In this document: positions 6,747 to 14,292 of the stretch, in pieces
How positions within the stretch are numbered: the stretch's first letter is position 1
Layout: every line of letters begins with the position of its first letter
Assembly (NCBI GenBank): GCA_035547055.1
Contig: DASZVN010000129.1
Span: 1 to 14,964, forward strand
Direction of reading: 5' to 3'
Source: DASZVN01 sp035547055
GTDB lineage: Bacteria > Pseudomonadota > Alphaproteobacteria > Rhizobiales > Methylopilaceae
Length of the DNA: 14,964 nucleotides
Translations under genes and position numbers: made by a program
The notes under the pieces: model-generated
What the model saw: the letters and a program-made list of their open reading frames with translations, nothing else
Database searches by the model: none
What the model was told of the DNA's origin: nothing

Positions 6747-6854
6747 AACCCGGCCCGGCGCGTTGGCGCGCTCATATTCATACTGATGGCCGGAGTGTGG
6801 CTGGAACGATTGAAAAGAGCAATCCCAGCCTTTGCGTCAACCTTTACGGATCGA

Positions 6855-6889
6855 CCGGCGTGCGCCGGAAAATTCGCCGGCCGGCAATT
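6855..6889 (-). terminator. Possible transcript-end structure behind purH
   Basis: Directly after the purH stop the minus strand has a 10-base perfect palindrome GCCGGCCGGC (6885-6876), then GAATTTT, then a second inverted repeat CCGGCG-CA-CGCCGG (6868-6855). The short T-run after the first palindrome and the position suggest a terminator. Several foldings compete and the T-run is short, so this is weak. The rest of the 6733-6893 gap is somewhat AT-richer than its surroundings and may hold the SGNH promoter, but I could not find boxes with good spacing. Confidence 0.3.
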
Positions 6890-6893
6890 CGGA

Positions 6894-8483
6894 TCAATGG
6901 CGGAAATGCCTGATCCCCGTGACCACCATGGCGAGACCCTTCTCGTCGGCGGCGGCGATCACCTCGGCATCGTGGATCGAGCCGCCGGGCTGGATGACCG
7001 CGGTGGCGCCGGCCTCGGCCGCGGCGAGGAGGCCGTCGGCGAAGGGGAAGAACGCGTCGGAGGCAACCACCGAGCCGCGGGTCAGGGGCTCGGCGAGGCC
7101 GGCGGCCTTGGCGGCGTCCTCGGCCTTGCGCGCGGCGATCCGGGCCGAATCGACCCGGCTCATCTGCCCGGCGCCGATGCCGACCGTCGCCCCGTCCCGG
7201 GCATAGACGATGGCGTTGGACTTGACGTGCTTGGCCACCTTGAAGGCGAAGCGGAGGTCGGCGAGCTCGCGCTCGCTCGGCGCCCGTTTGGTCACGACCT
7301 TCAGCGTCATGTCGTCGGCCGAGGCGTCGTCGCGGCTCATCACCAGGAGGCCCCCGGCGACGGACTTCACGACGAGGCCCGCCGCCCGCGGGTCGGGCAG
7401 GCCGCCGGTCAGGAGCAGGCGGAGGTTCTTCTTGGCGGCGAATACCGCCTTGGCCTCGTCGCTGGCGTCGGGCGCGATCACGACCTCGGTGAAGAGGCGG
7501 CTCATCGCGGTCGCCGCCGCCGCGTCGAGCGGGCGGTTCACCGCGATGATGCCGCCATAGGCCGAGACCGGGTCGCAGGCCAGCGCCCGCTCGAAGGCGG
7601 CGGCGAGGTCGCCCGCCTCGGCGACGCCGCAGGGATTGGCGTGCTTGACGATGACGACGGCCGCCGTCTTGGCCGGATCGAACTCGGCGACCGCCTCGAA
7701 GGCGGCGTCGGTGTCGTTGATGTTGTTGTAGGAGAGTTCCTTGCCTTGGATCTGCTGCGCGGTGGCGACGCCGTAGCGGGCGACCGGCCCGGCATAGAAA
7801 GCGGCGCGCTGGTGCGGGTTCTCGCCGTAGCGCAACGTCTGCCGGAGCGTGCCGCCGAAGGCGCGGAACGCCGGCGCGGTCTCGCCCGCGGCGTCAGCCA
7901 TCCAGTTCGACACCGCCGCGTCGTAGGCGCCAGTGCGGGCGAAGGCCTTGGCGGCGAGGCGACGGCGCAGCGCGGCGGTGGTGGCGCCGCCGTGGTCGGC
8001 CATCTCGGCCAGCACCACCGCATAGTCTGCCGGGTCGACGACGACGGTCACGTCGGCATGGTTCTTGGCCGCGGCCCGGGTCATCGCCGGGCCGCCGATG
8101 TCGATGTTCTCGATGACCTCGTCGGGTCCGGCGCCGCGCGCCACCGTCGCCTCGAACGGATAGAGGTTCGAGACTAGGAGGTCGATGCCGGCGATGCCGT
8201 GTTTCGCCATGGCGGCGCGATGCTCGGCGTTGTCGCGGATGGCGAGAAGCCCGCCGTGGATCGCCGGGTGCAGCGTCTTGACCCGGCCGTCCATCATCTC
8301 GGGCTGGCCGGTGACCTCGGCGACGTCGGTGACCTCGAGCCCGGCCTCCTTCAGCGCCCGCGCCGTGCCGCCGGTCGAGATCAGGACGACGCCGCGCCCC
8401 GCCAGCGCCTTGGCGAACTCGACCAGCCCGCTCTTGTCGTGGACGGACAGCAACGCACGGGCGATCGGGCGGTCGGCAGCCAT
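6894..8483 (-). CDS. purH: Bifunctional AICAR formyltransferase/IMP cyclohydrolase PurH
   Basis: PurH carries out the last two steps of IMP synthesis in the cytoplasm: formylation of AICAR by 10-formyltetrahydrofolate, then ring closure to IMP. Its 529 residues are the usual length. The N-terminal MGS-like cyclohydrolase domain shows LISTGGTARAL (34-44), DGRVKTLHPAIHGG (65-78) and SNLYPFE (105-111). The formyltransferase domain shows LRYGENPHQRAAFY (217-230), SYNNINDTDA (251-260) and the catalytic pair Lys280-His281 in KHANPCGVA. The frame stays open upstream, but the ATG at 8483 gives the family's normal N-terminus, A-L-L-S-V-H-D-K-S-G following soon after; its Shine-Dalgarno is weak. It lies 61 bases downstream of the heparinase-like gene, with a 12-base palindrome and only a poor promoter candidate between, so the two are probably co-transcribed. 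Confidence 0.97.
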   Translation of the reverse strand: MAADRPIARALLSVHDKSGLVEFAKALAGRGVVLISTGGTARALKEAGLEVTDVAEVTGQPEMMDGRVKTLHPAIHGGLLAIRDNAEHRAAMAKHGIAGIDLLVSNLYPFEATVARGAGPDEVIENIDIGGPAMTRAAAKNHADVTVVVDPADYAVVLAEMADHGGATTAALRRRLAAKAFARTGAYDAAVSNWMADAAGETAPAFRAFGGTLRQTLRYGENPHQRAAFYAGPVARYGVATAQQIQGKELSYNNINDTDAAFEAVAEFDPAKTAAVVIVKHANPCGVAEAGDLAAAFERALACDPVSAYGGIIAVNRPLDAAAATAMSRLFTEVVIAPDASDEAKAVFAAKKNLRLLLTGGLPDPRAAGLVVKSVAGGLLVMSRDDASADDMTLKVVTKRAPSERELADLRFAFKVAKHVKSNAIVYARDGATVGIGAGQMSRVDSARIAARKAEDAAKAAGLAEPLTRGSVVASDAFFPFADGLLAAAEAGATAVIQPGGSIHDAEVIAAADEKGLAMVVTGIRHFRH

Positions 8484-8544
8484 GGCGGTCTCGCGGCAGG
8501 AGGAAAGCGCGGGCGATAGCACGGCGGCCCGGCCGGGCAAAGCG

Positions 8545-10236
8545 TCAGGGCTCGGCCAGGGCGAAGCGCCAGGCGAGCCGCGACGCTTGGCCGCTGCGCA
8601 CGCGGAGCACGATCTGGCTCGACCGCCGCGGGCCCATCGGGTCGGCGAGGTGGATCGATTCATCGAGCGCGAGCGGGTGGCCCTCGGCGGCGAAGGCGAG
8701 GCTCCGGCCGCCCGGGGTGCGGATCAGGACGATGCGGCTGTCGTCGCCGAGCCGCGCCGCGACGTCGGGATGGAGGTGGAAGCGCAGCGTCGCCTCCTCG
8801 TCGGCGAGGGTTCGCCCCGGCGCAGGCACGAGGCGGTCGAAGCCGTCGAGCGCATCGCCGGAGGCGACCAGAGTGCGCTCGTGCAGCGCGCCGAAGCGGG
8901 CGGCATAGCCGTCATGGGCGGCGCGCACGGTGGTCGCGGCGGGGCCGTCCTCGCGGGTCACCTTGATCGCCGACGGTCCCGCCAGCACCAGCGGCCCGGC
9001 GAGCCGGGCCAGGCGTCCGCCGAGGAAGCGGCAGGACGACACGGCGTCGAGCCCGAGCGTCGAATGCGCTGCAGTCGAGCGCGCGGCGCTGCGCCACGCG
9101 TCGTCGCCGCGAAGGCTCGCGCCGCAATTCACGACGACGCGCTCGCGCCCGAGCGACAGCTCGAACGACAGCGCCCCGGCGTGGGCGGCGGCGCTGACCG
9201 CGGTCGGCAGCGGCGCGCCGGTGTCGGCGATGACGACGAGGCCGCTCCGGCTCTCCAGGCGCTGGTAGCCCGAGTGCGGGGCGTTCAGCACCGGCCGGCC
9301 GGCGGCGTCGTCGAAGCCGAGGATGGCCTCCACCAGGGCCGGCTGGGTCGTGCCCATGCCGTTGAACAGGGCGAAGGCGCCGTCGCCGTGGCGGAAGAAG
9401 CGCAGCATCGGCAGCATGCGGTCGAGCGCGCCGAGCAGCACCGCCGGCGGCTCGACCTGGCGGGCGACGCAGGCCTCGCGGAGCGGCAGCAGCAGGAGCA
9501 GCAGCTCGATCAGGGCCGCGGGGTTGCGGCTGATATGGCCGCCGTCGGGCAGGATCTGGCGCTCCAGCTCGGCGGTGAGCAACGCCAGGCGGCGGCGGAG
9601 CTGGCCCGGCGGCACCGCCATCGCCAGCGCGGCTTCGGCGAGGGCGACTGCGACGGTCAGGCGCGGCAGCCCCGCAGACGCGCGCCACGCGGTGGCCCGC
9701 AGCGTCCGGCTCTCGGTCGCGACCGCGCGCAGGAAGCGGCGGACGAAGCGCGTGTCGGCGCCCTCCAGGAGGAAGCGCGACCAGGCGAGCCAGGCGATCA
9801 GGCGTCGCGCCGCCACCTCGGGGCGGCGGCCGATGCGGGGCGGGCGCCGGGAGAGCCAGTCGGTGACGAGCGCGCGGGCATGGACCTGCGCGAGCGACGT
9901 GCCGGCGGCGGCGAGGTCGCCGAGCCAGGCGAAGCCGGCGAGGGCCGCTGCCCAGTCGGCCGAGGGCGGCGGCACCTCGAAGATCGAGCGGCCGTCGGCA
10001 TCGACCAGGAGGCGGGCGAGGGCGAAGCGGCCGGCATAGAGCTCGGCGCCGCGGGCGGGATCGCCCGGCTCGATCACCGGCGGCGCTACCAGGAGGCGCT
10101 CGGGCGCCGAAAGCGCCGGCAGCGCGCGCGATGCCACCCGCGGCAGCGTCCGCGCCAGCGTCATGTGGAGCGCCGGCGGCACCAGCCGGACCAGCCCCGC
10201 CGCCCGATCGGTGACCGCGGTCACGGTCGATGCCAT
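8545..10236 (-). CDS. Heparinase II/III-family protein
   Basis: Named heparinase II/III enzymes are polysaccharide lyases, but this alphaproteobacterial branch has no established substrate that I know of. The 563-residue product has an alpha-helical N-terminal half, with RNPAALIELL at 237-246, and a C-terminal beta-rich Hepar_II_III domain. That domain carries NAPHSGYQRLESRSGL (318-333), HAGALSFELSLGR (352-364), VNCGAS (369-374), AHSTLGL (390-396), HDGYAARFGALHER (441-454) and RFHLHPDV (485-492). I see no signal peptide, so it is probably cytoplasmic unless the start is wrong. The frame is open far upstream into the exporter gene, and I chose the ATG at 10236 because it is the first start outside that gene; its ribosome binding site is poor. 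I recall this gene next to purH, usually with an rRNA methyltransferase gene upstream, in several Hyphomicrobiales. Here an MFS gene occupies that place. Confidence 0.85.
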   Translation of the reverse strand: MASTVTAVTDRAAGLVRLVPPALHMTLARTLPRVASRALPALSAPERLLVAPPVIEPGDPARGAELYAGRFALARLLVDADGRSIFEVPPPSADWAAALAGFAWLGDLAAAGTSLAQVHARALVTDWLSRRPPRIGRRPEVAARRLIAWLAWSRFLLEGADTRFVRRFLRAVATESRTLRATAWRASAGLPRLTVAVALAEAALAMAVPPGQLRRRLALLTAELERQILPDGGHISRNPAALIELLLLLLPLREACVARQVEPPAVLLGALDRMLPMLRFFRHGDGAFALFNGMGTTQPALVEAILGFDDAAGRPVLNAPHSGYQRLESRSGLVVIADTGAPLPTAVSAAAHAGALSFELSLGRERVVVNCGASLRGDDAWRSAARSTAAHSTLGLDAVSSCRFLGGRLARLAGPLVLAGPSAIKVTREDGPAATTVRAAHDGYAARFGALHERTLVASGDALDGFDRLVPAPGRTLADEEATLRFHLHPDVAARLGDDSRIVLIRTPGGRSLAFAAEGHPLALDESIHLADPMGPRRSSQIVLRVRSGQASRLAWRFALAEP

Positions 10237-10296
10237 CCCGTCCGCCCGCCGCAGCGTACCCCCCGCCGCTCGGCCGATCGTGGCGGCTCGCGCGCT

Positions 10297-10315
10297 GCGC
10301 CGCAAGCCGCGGCGC
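10297..10315 (-). terminator. Hairpin immediately behind the MFS transporter stop codon
   Basis: GCGCCGC (10297-10303) pairs exactly with GCGGCGC (10309-10315) around a 5-base loop, starting one base after the exporter's stop. It could end or stabilise the exporter mRNA. No T-run follows, so termination is uncertain and read-through into the heparinase-like gene is possible. The rest of the 80-base gap shows nothing clear. Confidence 0.35.
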
Positions 10316-10316
10316 C

Positions 10317-11858
10317 TCAATGGGCGCGGTCGATGCCGAGCGCGGCTGGTTCCGCCTTGATGAACTGGGACAGGAGGAAGGCCGCTACGGCAAGGCCGGC
10401 GAGCGCGAGGAAGGCACCATGGACGCCGGCGAACAATGCGTCGCGGAGGAGGGCGCCCTGGCCGGCCGGCGCCGCGGCGCCGTGCTCGAGCAGGCGGCGG
10501 ATATTCGCCGCCGAGAGGCCGGAATGGGCGGTGGCGAGGTGGGCGTTGAGGCCGCTGTTCAGGATGCCGCCCAGGACCGCGGCGCCGATCGCGGTGCCGA
10601 TGATGCGGGCGAAGACGTTGGAGGCGAGCGCTGAGGCCCGGCGCGACCAGTCGAACGCGCCCTGGATCAGGATCACGCAGGTCGTGTTCACGATGCCCAT
10701 GCCGAAGCCCATCGCCGCGGCCGAGACGATGACACCGGTCAGGGTGCCGTTCTGGCCGAAGAACGGCAGCGCCAGCGCCCCGGCCGCGAAGATCGCGACC
10801 CCGACCCGCACGACGTGGCGCCCGAACAGCATGACCAGGCGGACGAACAGGGCCGAGGCCACCGGCCAGCTCACCCCGACCGCCGTCAGCGGGTAGCCGC
10901 CGTCGACCGGGGTGCCGCCGAGGACGCCCTGGATGTAGAGCGGCATCAGTAGAGAGAGGCCGACCAGCGCCATGCCGAGCACGAGCACCGTGGTGTTGTT
11001 GATCGCGAGATCGCGGTCGCGCCAGAGATCGAGCGCGACCATCGGCTCCGCGGCGCGCCGCTCCTGCAGCAGGAACAGCGCCAGCGCGACCGCGAACAGG
11101 GCGACGAGCGAGAGCACCTCTGGCGAGGACCACGACCATGCCGAGCCGCCCTGGACCAGGACGACGATCAGCGCACCGATCGAGACCGAGAACAGCACGG
11201 CGCCGAGATAGTCGATCTGGTGGCGGCGATGCTCGACCTTCTCGGGATAGAGCAGCATCAGGCCGAGCATCGGTGGCAGGCCGAGCACGACGTTGATCCA
11301 GAAGATCCACGACCACGAGAAATGGCTGACGATGAAGCCCCCGATCAAGGGCGCGATCACCGAGGCGATGCCCCACATGCTCGAGGTGATGCCCTGGAGG
11401 CGGGCGCGCTCGGTCGAGGTGAAGAGGTCGCCGATGATGGCGAAGGCGACCGGCTGGATGCCGCCGGAGCCGAAGCCCTGGAGCACGCGGGCGACGATCA
11501 GCACCGGCATCGACCAGGCGAAGCCGGCGAAGATCGAGGCGAGGATGAAGATGGCGATACAGACCACCATCACCGCGCGGCGGCCATAGAGGTCCGCGAG
11601 CTTGCCGGTGATGACGGTAGTCGCCGCCTGGACCACCAGGTAGCCCGAGAAGATCCAGCTATAGAGCTCGAAGCCGCCGAGGTCGCCGACGATCGCCGGC
11701 ATGGCGGTGGCCGCGATCGTCGCCTCCATCGCCGCGAGGAACACGGTGAGGAGGATGCAGCCGTAGATCAGATAGCGCCGCTGGTGGCTGAGCCCGGCCC
11801 CGGCCTCGTCCTGGGCAGGCGTCACGGGTGCGGAGGCCGCGGGCGACGGGGAATCCAT
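10317..11858 (-). CDS. MFS transporter, DHA2 (14-TM drug:H+ antiporter) type
   Basis: This is an inner-membrane, proton-driven exporter of the major facilitator superfamily. The 513-residue length and the many hydrophobic segments fit the 14-TM DHA2 branch. TM1 (about 30-50) carries AMEATIAATAMPAIV with Glu45 in the place of the usual membrane-embedded acid. Motif A reads GKLADLYGRR (85-94). A VLQGFGSGG loop (125-133) and SVIAPLIGG (166-174) follow in the motif B and C regions. Substrates cannot be deduced; drug efflux is the family default, not a demonstrated role. The ATG at 11858 has only a weak GGAA upstream. No TetR- or MarR-type regulator gene and no membrane-fusion partner gene lies in the window, although the upstream gap contains repeats that could be operators. 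It is followed by a hairpin at its stop. Confidence 0.9.
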   Translation of the reverse strand: MDSPSPAASAPVTPAQDEAGAGLSHQRRYLIYGCILLTVFLAAMEATIAATAMPAIVGDLGGFELYSWIFSGYLVVQAATTVITGKLADLYGRRAVMVVCIAIFILASIFAGFAWSMPVLIVARVLQGFGSGGIQPVAFAIIGDLFTSTERARLQGITSSMWGIASVIAPLIGGFIVSHFSWSWIFWINVVLGLPPMLGLMLLYPEKVEHRRHQIDYLGAVLFSVSIGALIVVLVQGGSAWSWSSPEVLSLVALFAVALALFLLQERRAAEPMVALDLWRDRDLAINNTTVLVLGMALVGLSLLMPLYIQGVLGGTPVDGGYPLTAVGVSWPVASALFVRLVMLFGRHVVRVGVAIFAAGALALPFFGQNGTLTGVIVSAAAMGFGMGIVNTTCVILIQGAFDWSRRASALASNVFARIIGTAIGAAVLGGILNSGLNAHLATAHSGLSAANIRRLLEHGAAAPAGQGALLRDALFAGVHGAFLALAGLAVAAFLLSQFIKAEPAALGIDRAH

Positions 11859-11963
11859 GATGCGTTCCGGATAGGGCGCGGCAGGCCCTCACGGCCGCGG
11901 CGCCGGCCGGCCACACAAGCATCCGCGACCCGCCGCCGCAACCCCGCGGAGCACGCGCCGCCT

Positions 11964-12012
11964 GCATAGCGAGATCTGCGGAATTCGCATAGCGCCGGCG
12001 TATATTCCGCAG
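11964..12012. promoter_or_regulatory. Direct and inverted repeats upstream of the MFS gene, possible operator
   Basis: GCATAGCG occurs at 11964-11971 and again at 11987-11994, with 23 bases from start to start. Overlapping them is an inverted repeat, CTGCGGAAT (11976-11984) against ATTCCGCAG (12004-12012), with a 19-base centre. A third, inverted GCATAGCG lies at 12080-12087 across the end of fadJ. The set is about 105-155 bases upstream of the exporter's ATG, a reasonable place for a regulator of its promoter, but I found no convincing -10/-35 pair there. The repeats are seen; regulation is inferred. Confidence 0.35.
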
Positions 12013-12041
12013 GGCGGGCACGCGCAGCTCGCCACCTCGTG

Positions 12042-12061
12042 GGCATCGGCAAGCCGATGCC
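12042..12061. repeat. Perfect palindrome between fadJ and the MFS gene (REP-like)
   Basis: GGCATCGGC (12042-12050) and GCCGATGCC (12053-12061) are exact reverse complements around AA. An outer pair, CCACC (12032-12036) with GGTGG (12072-12076), could lengthen the stem with mismatches. It starts about 20 bases after the fadJ stop, so it could act at the end of the beta-oxidation transcript, but no T-run follows. It resembles a dispersed intergenic repeat type I recall from Hyphomicrobiales; that assignment is from memory. Confidence 0.6.
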
Positions 12062-12081
12062 TACCCTACGGGGTGGTCGCG

Positions 12082-14280
12082 CTATGCCGCGGCCTTGGCC
12101 TGTCCGCCGGGCGGGAAGCGGCCGTAGAAGGTCTCGCCGCGCTCGGCCATCTCGACGAGGAGCGGCGGGGGAGCGAAGCGCGCGCCGTGCTTCGCTTCGA
12201 GGCCGCGCAGCAGGGCGACGAACGCTTTCGTCCCCATGCCGTCGATCCAGGACAGCGGGCCGCCCGTGAACGGCGCGAACCCGAAACCGAGAATCGCGCC
12301 GACATCGGCCTCCCGCACGTCGGTGAGGACGCCCTCGGCGAAGATGCGCACGGTCTCGACCGCCTGCACAGCGAGCAGGCGATGCTTCATCTCGGCGACG
12401 TCGAGCGTGTCCGGGTCGAGCTTCTTCTTCTGGAGGTCGGCGAGGCCGGGCCACAGGTGCTTCTTGCCGCCTTCGGGGTAGTCGTAGAAGCCCTTACCGT
12501 TCTTGCGGCCGTAGCGGCCGAGGTCGACCACCATCTTCTTCAGCAGCGCTTCCTGGCCGGGATCGACCGGGCCGCCGGCCTTTTTCGTCGCCTCGGTGAT
12601 CTTCCAGGCGAGGTCGATCGCGACCTCGTCGTTCAGCGCCAGCGGACCGACCGGCATCCCGGCGATCCGGCCGATATTCTCGATCATCGCCGCCGGCACG
12701 CCCTCGGCCAGCATGCGGTGGCCTTCGGCGACATAGGTGCCGACGACGCGCGAGGTGAAGAAGCCGCGGCTGTCGTTGACGACGATCGGCGTCTTCTTCA
12801 GCGCGCGGACATAGTCGAGCGCGGTCGCGAGCGCCTTGTCGCCGGTCTCCTTGCCGAGGATGACCTCGACCAGCATCATGCGCTCGACCGGCGAGAAGAA
12901 ATGGATGCCGATGAAGCGCGCCTGGTCGGGGAAGGCCTTGGCGAGCTGGGTGATCGGCAGCGTCGAGGTGTTGGACGAGTAGACCGCATTCGGCCCGAGC
13001 ACCGCGGCGGCCCTGGCGGCGACCTCGGCCTTCAGCGCGGCGTCCTCGAACACCGCCTCGACGACGAGGTCGCAGCCGGCGAGGCGGGCGTAATCCGGCG
13101 TCGCCTCGATGCGGGCGAGGAGGGCGTCGCGCTCGGCGGTCTTGGCGCGGCCGCGATTGACCTGCTCGCTCATCAGCTTGTGCGACAGCGCCTTGCCCTT
13201 GTCGGCCGACTCCTGGTCGCGGTCGATCAGGACGACCTCCATCCCGGCGAGGGCGGTGACGTAGGCGATGCCGGCGCCCATGAAGCCGGCGCCGAGCACG
13301 CCGACCTTCTTCGGCGTCGACGGCGGCACCGCGGCCGGCCGCCGGGCGCCCTTGCCGAGCTCCTGCATCGAGACGAACAGCGAGCGGATCATCGCCGCCG
13401 CCTCTTTGCTCATCAGGACGTGGGCGAACTGGCGGCTCTCGACCTCGAGCCCCTGGTCGATCGGAAGCTGCAGGCCGTCGAACACCGCCTTCATCATGGC
13501 GCGGATGGCCGGGTAGTTGTCGTAGGTCTGCTTGCGGTAGAGCGCGGCGGCGGCGGGCCAGAGGTTCATCCCGGCGGGCGACCACACCGGCCCGCCCGGC
13601 AGGCGGAACTTCTCCTGGTCCCACGGCTTCTTCGCCGAGCCGCCGGCCGCGATCCAGGCCTTCGCCGTCTCGACCAGCTTGTCGGCGGGGACGACCTCGT
13701 CGACGAGGCCCATCGATTTTGCCGCGGCGGCTCGGATCTGGTCGCCCTTGCTCAGCATCTGCAGCGCGTCCTGCGCCGGCATCATCCGCGGGATCCGCTG
13801 GGTGCCGCCGGCGCCGGGAAACAGGCCGACCTTCACCTCGGGCAGGCCGATCCGGGTGTCGGGCGTGTCGGCGACGACGCGGTGGTGACAGGCGAGCGCC
13901 AGCTCGAAGGCGCCGCCGAGGCAGACGCCCTTGATCGCCGCGACCCACGGCTTGGTGCCGGCCTCGATGCGGCGGAACGTCTGGCTGAGCTTGCGGCTCT
14001 CCTCGAACACGCGCGTCGCGGCTTCTGCCGGCGCGAGCCCGGCGGTGAGGGCGGAGAATTGCCCCAGCATCGAGAGGTCGGCGCCGCCCGAGAACGCGCT
14101 CTTGCCCGAGACGACGACGGCGCCCTTGACCTTGTCGTCGGCCTCGAGCATGGCGCGGATCGCGTCGAGCTCCTCGATCACCTCGGCGGTGAAGACGTTC
14201 ATCGAGCGCCCGGGCATGTCCCAGGTGACGAGGGCGATGCCGTCGGCGTCGGTCTCGATGCGGAAGTTTTCGTAGGCCAC
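12082..14280 (-). CDS. fadJ: Fatty-acid oxidation fusion enzyme: enoyl-CoA hydratase + 3-hydroxyacyl-CoA dehydrogenase
   Basis: This is the multifunctional alpha-type subunit of beta-oxidation. It hydrates trans-2-enoyl-CoA and oxidises the L-3-hydroxyacyl-CoA with NAD+. The 732 residues match FadB/FadJ length. The crotonase domain (about 1-200) has SAFSGGADLSML (61-72) in the oxyanion region, and GAFELALACHHR with Glu126 and GLPEVKVGLFPG with Glu148, equivalent to the two catalytic Glu residues of FadB. The dehydrogenase part has a Rossmann motif GAGFMGAGIA (330-339), HFFSPVERMMLVEV with His460 and Glu472, NDSRGFF (502-508), then the C-terminal dimerisation domains ending near 720. ATG at 14280 has AGGGGG seven bases upstream, overlapping the thiolase stop. 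With the thiolase 12 bases upstream it forms one operon, thiolase first. FadJ versus FadB naming is by resemblance only. Confidence 0.95.
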   Translation of the reverse strand: MAYENFRIETDADGIALVTWDMPGRSMNVFTAEVIEELDAIRAMLEADDKVKGAVVVSGKSAFSGGADLSMLGQFSALTAGLAPAEAATRVFEESRKLSQTFRRIEAGTKPWVAAIKGVCLGGAFELALACHHRVVADTPDTRIGLPEVKVGLFPGAGGTQRIPRMMPAQDALQMLSKGDQIRAAAAKSMGLVDEVVPADKLVETAKAWIAAGGSAKKPWDQEKFRLPGGPVWSPAGMNLWPAAAALYRKQTYDNYPAIRAMMKAVFDGLQLPIDQGLEVESRQFAHVLMSKEAAAMIRSLFVSMQELGKGARRPAAVPPSTPKKVGVLGAGFMGAGIAYVTALAGMEVVLIDRDQESADKGKALSHKLMSEQVNRGRAKTAERDALLARIEATPDYARLAGCDLVVEAVFEDAALKAEVAARAAAVLGPNAVYSSNTSTLPITQLAKAFPDQARFIGIHFFSPVERMMLVEVILGKETGDKALATALDYVRALKKTPIVVNDSRGFFTSRVVGTYVAEGHRMLAEGVPAAMIENIGRIAGMPVGPLALNDEVAIDLAWKITEATKKAGGPVDPGQEALLKKMVVDLGRYGRKNGKGFYDYPEGGKKHLWPGLADLQKKKLDPDTLDVAEMKHRLLAVQAVETVRIFAEGVLTDVREADVGAILGFGFAPFTGGPLSWIDGMGTKAFVALLRGLEAKHGARFAPPPLLVEMAERGETFYGRFPPGGQAKAAA

Positions 14281-14292
14281 GGACGATCCCCC

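Noticed and set aside
6777..6840. Possible SGNH hydrolase promoter with TTGACG (6840-6835) or TATGAA (6782-6777)
   Set aside because: TTGACG has no acceptable -10 at 16-18 bases, and TATGAA has no acceptable -35. The two boxes are too far apart to pair.
8513..8540. Possible purH promoter, TTGCCC with TATCGC on the minus strand
   Set aside because: The spacing is 16 bases but the -10 match is only three of six, and the -35 overlaps a palindrome behind the heparinase-like gene. It is too weak to list as a feature.
8484..8663. Upstream extension of purH by 60 codons
   Set aside because: It would overlap the end of the heparinase-like gene and add residues absent from PurH. The ATG at 8483 gives the standard N-terminus and length.
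8185..10896. Open plus-strand frame of 903 codons antisense to purH, the heparinase-like gene and the MFS gene
   Set aside because: It spans three confident genes on the other strand, has a low-complexity Arg/Ala/Gly/Glu composition and no domain signature.
10237..11376. Upstream extension of the heparinase-like reading frame to a 943-codon protein
   Set aside because: The extension translates the MFS gene in a wrong frame and gives a Pro/Arg-rich peptide without motifs. The gene most likely starts near 10236.
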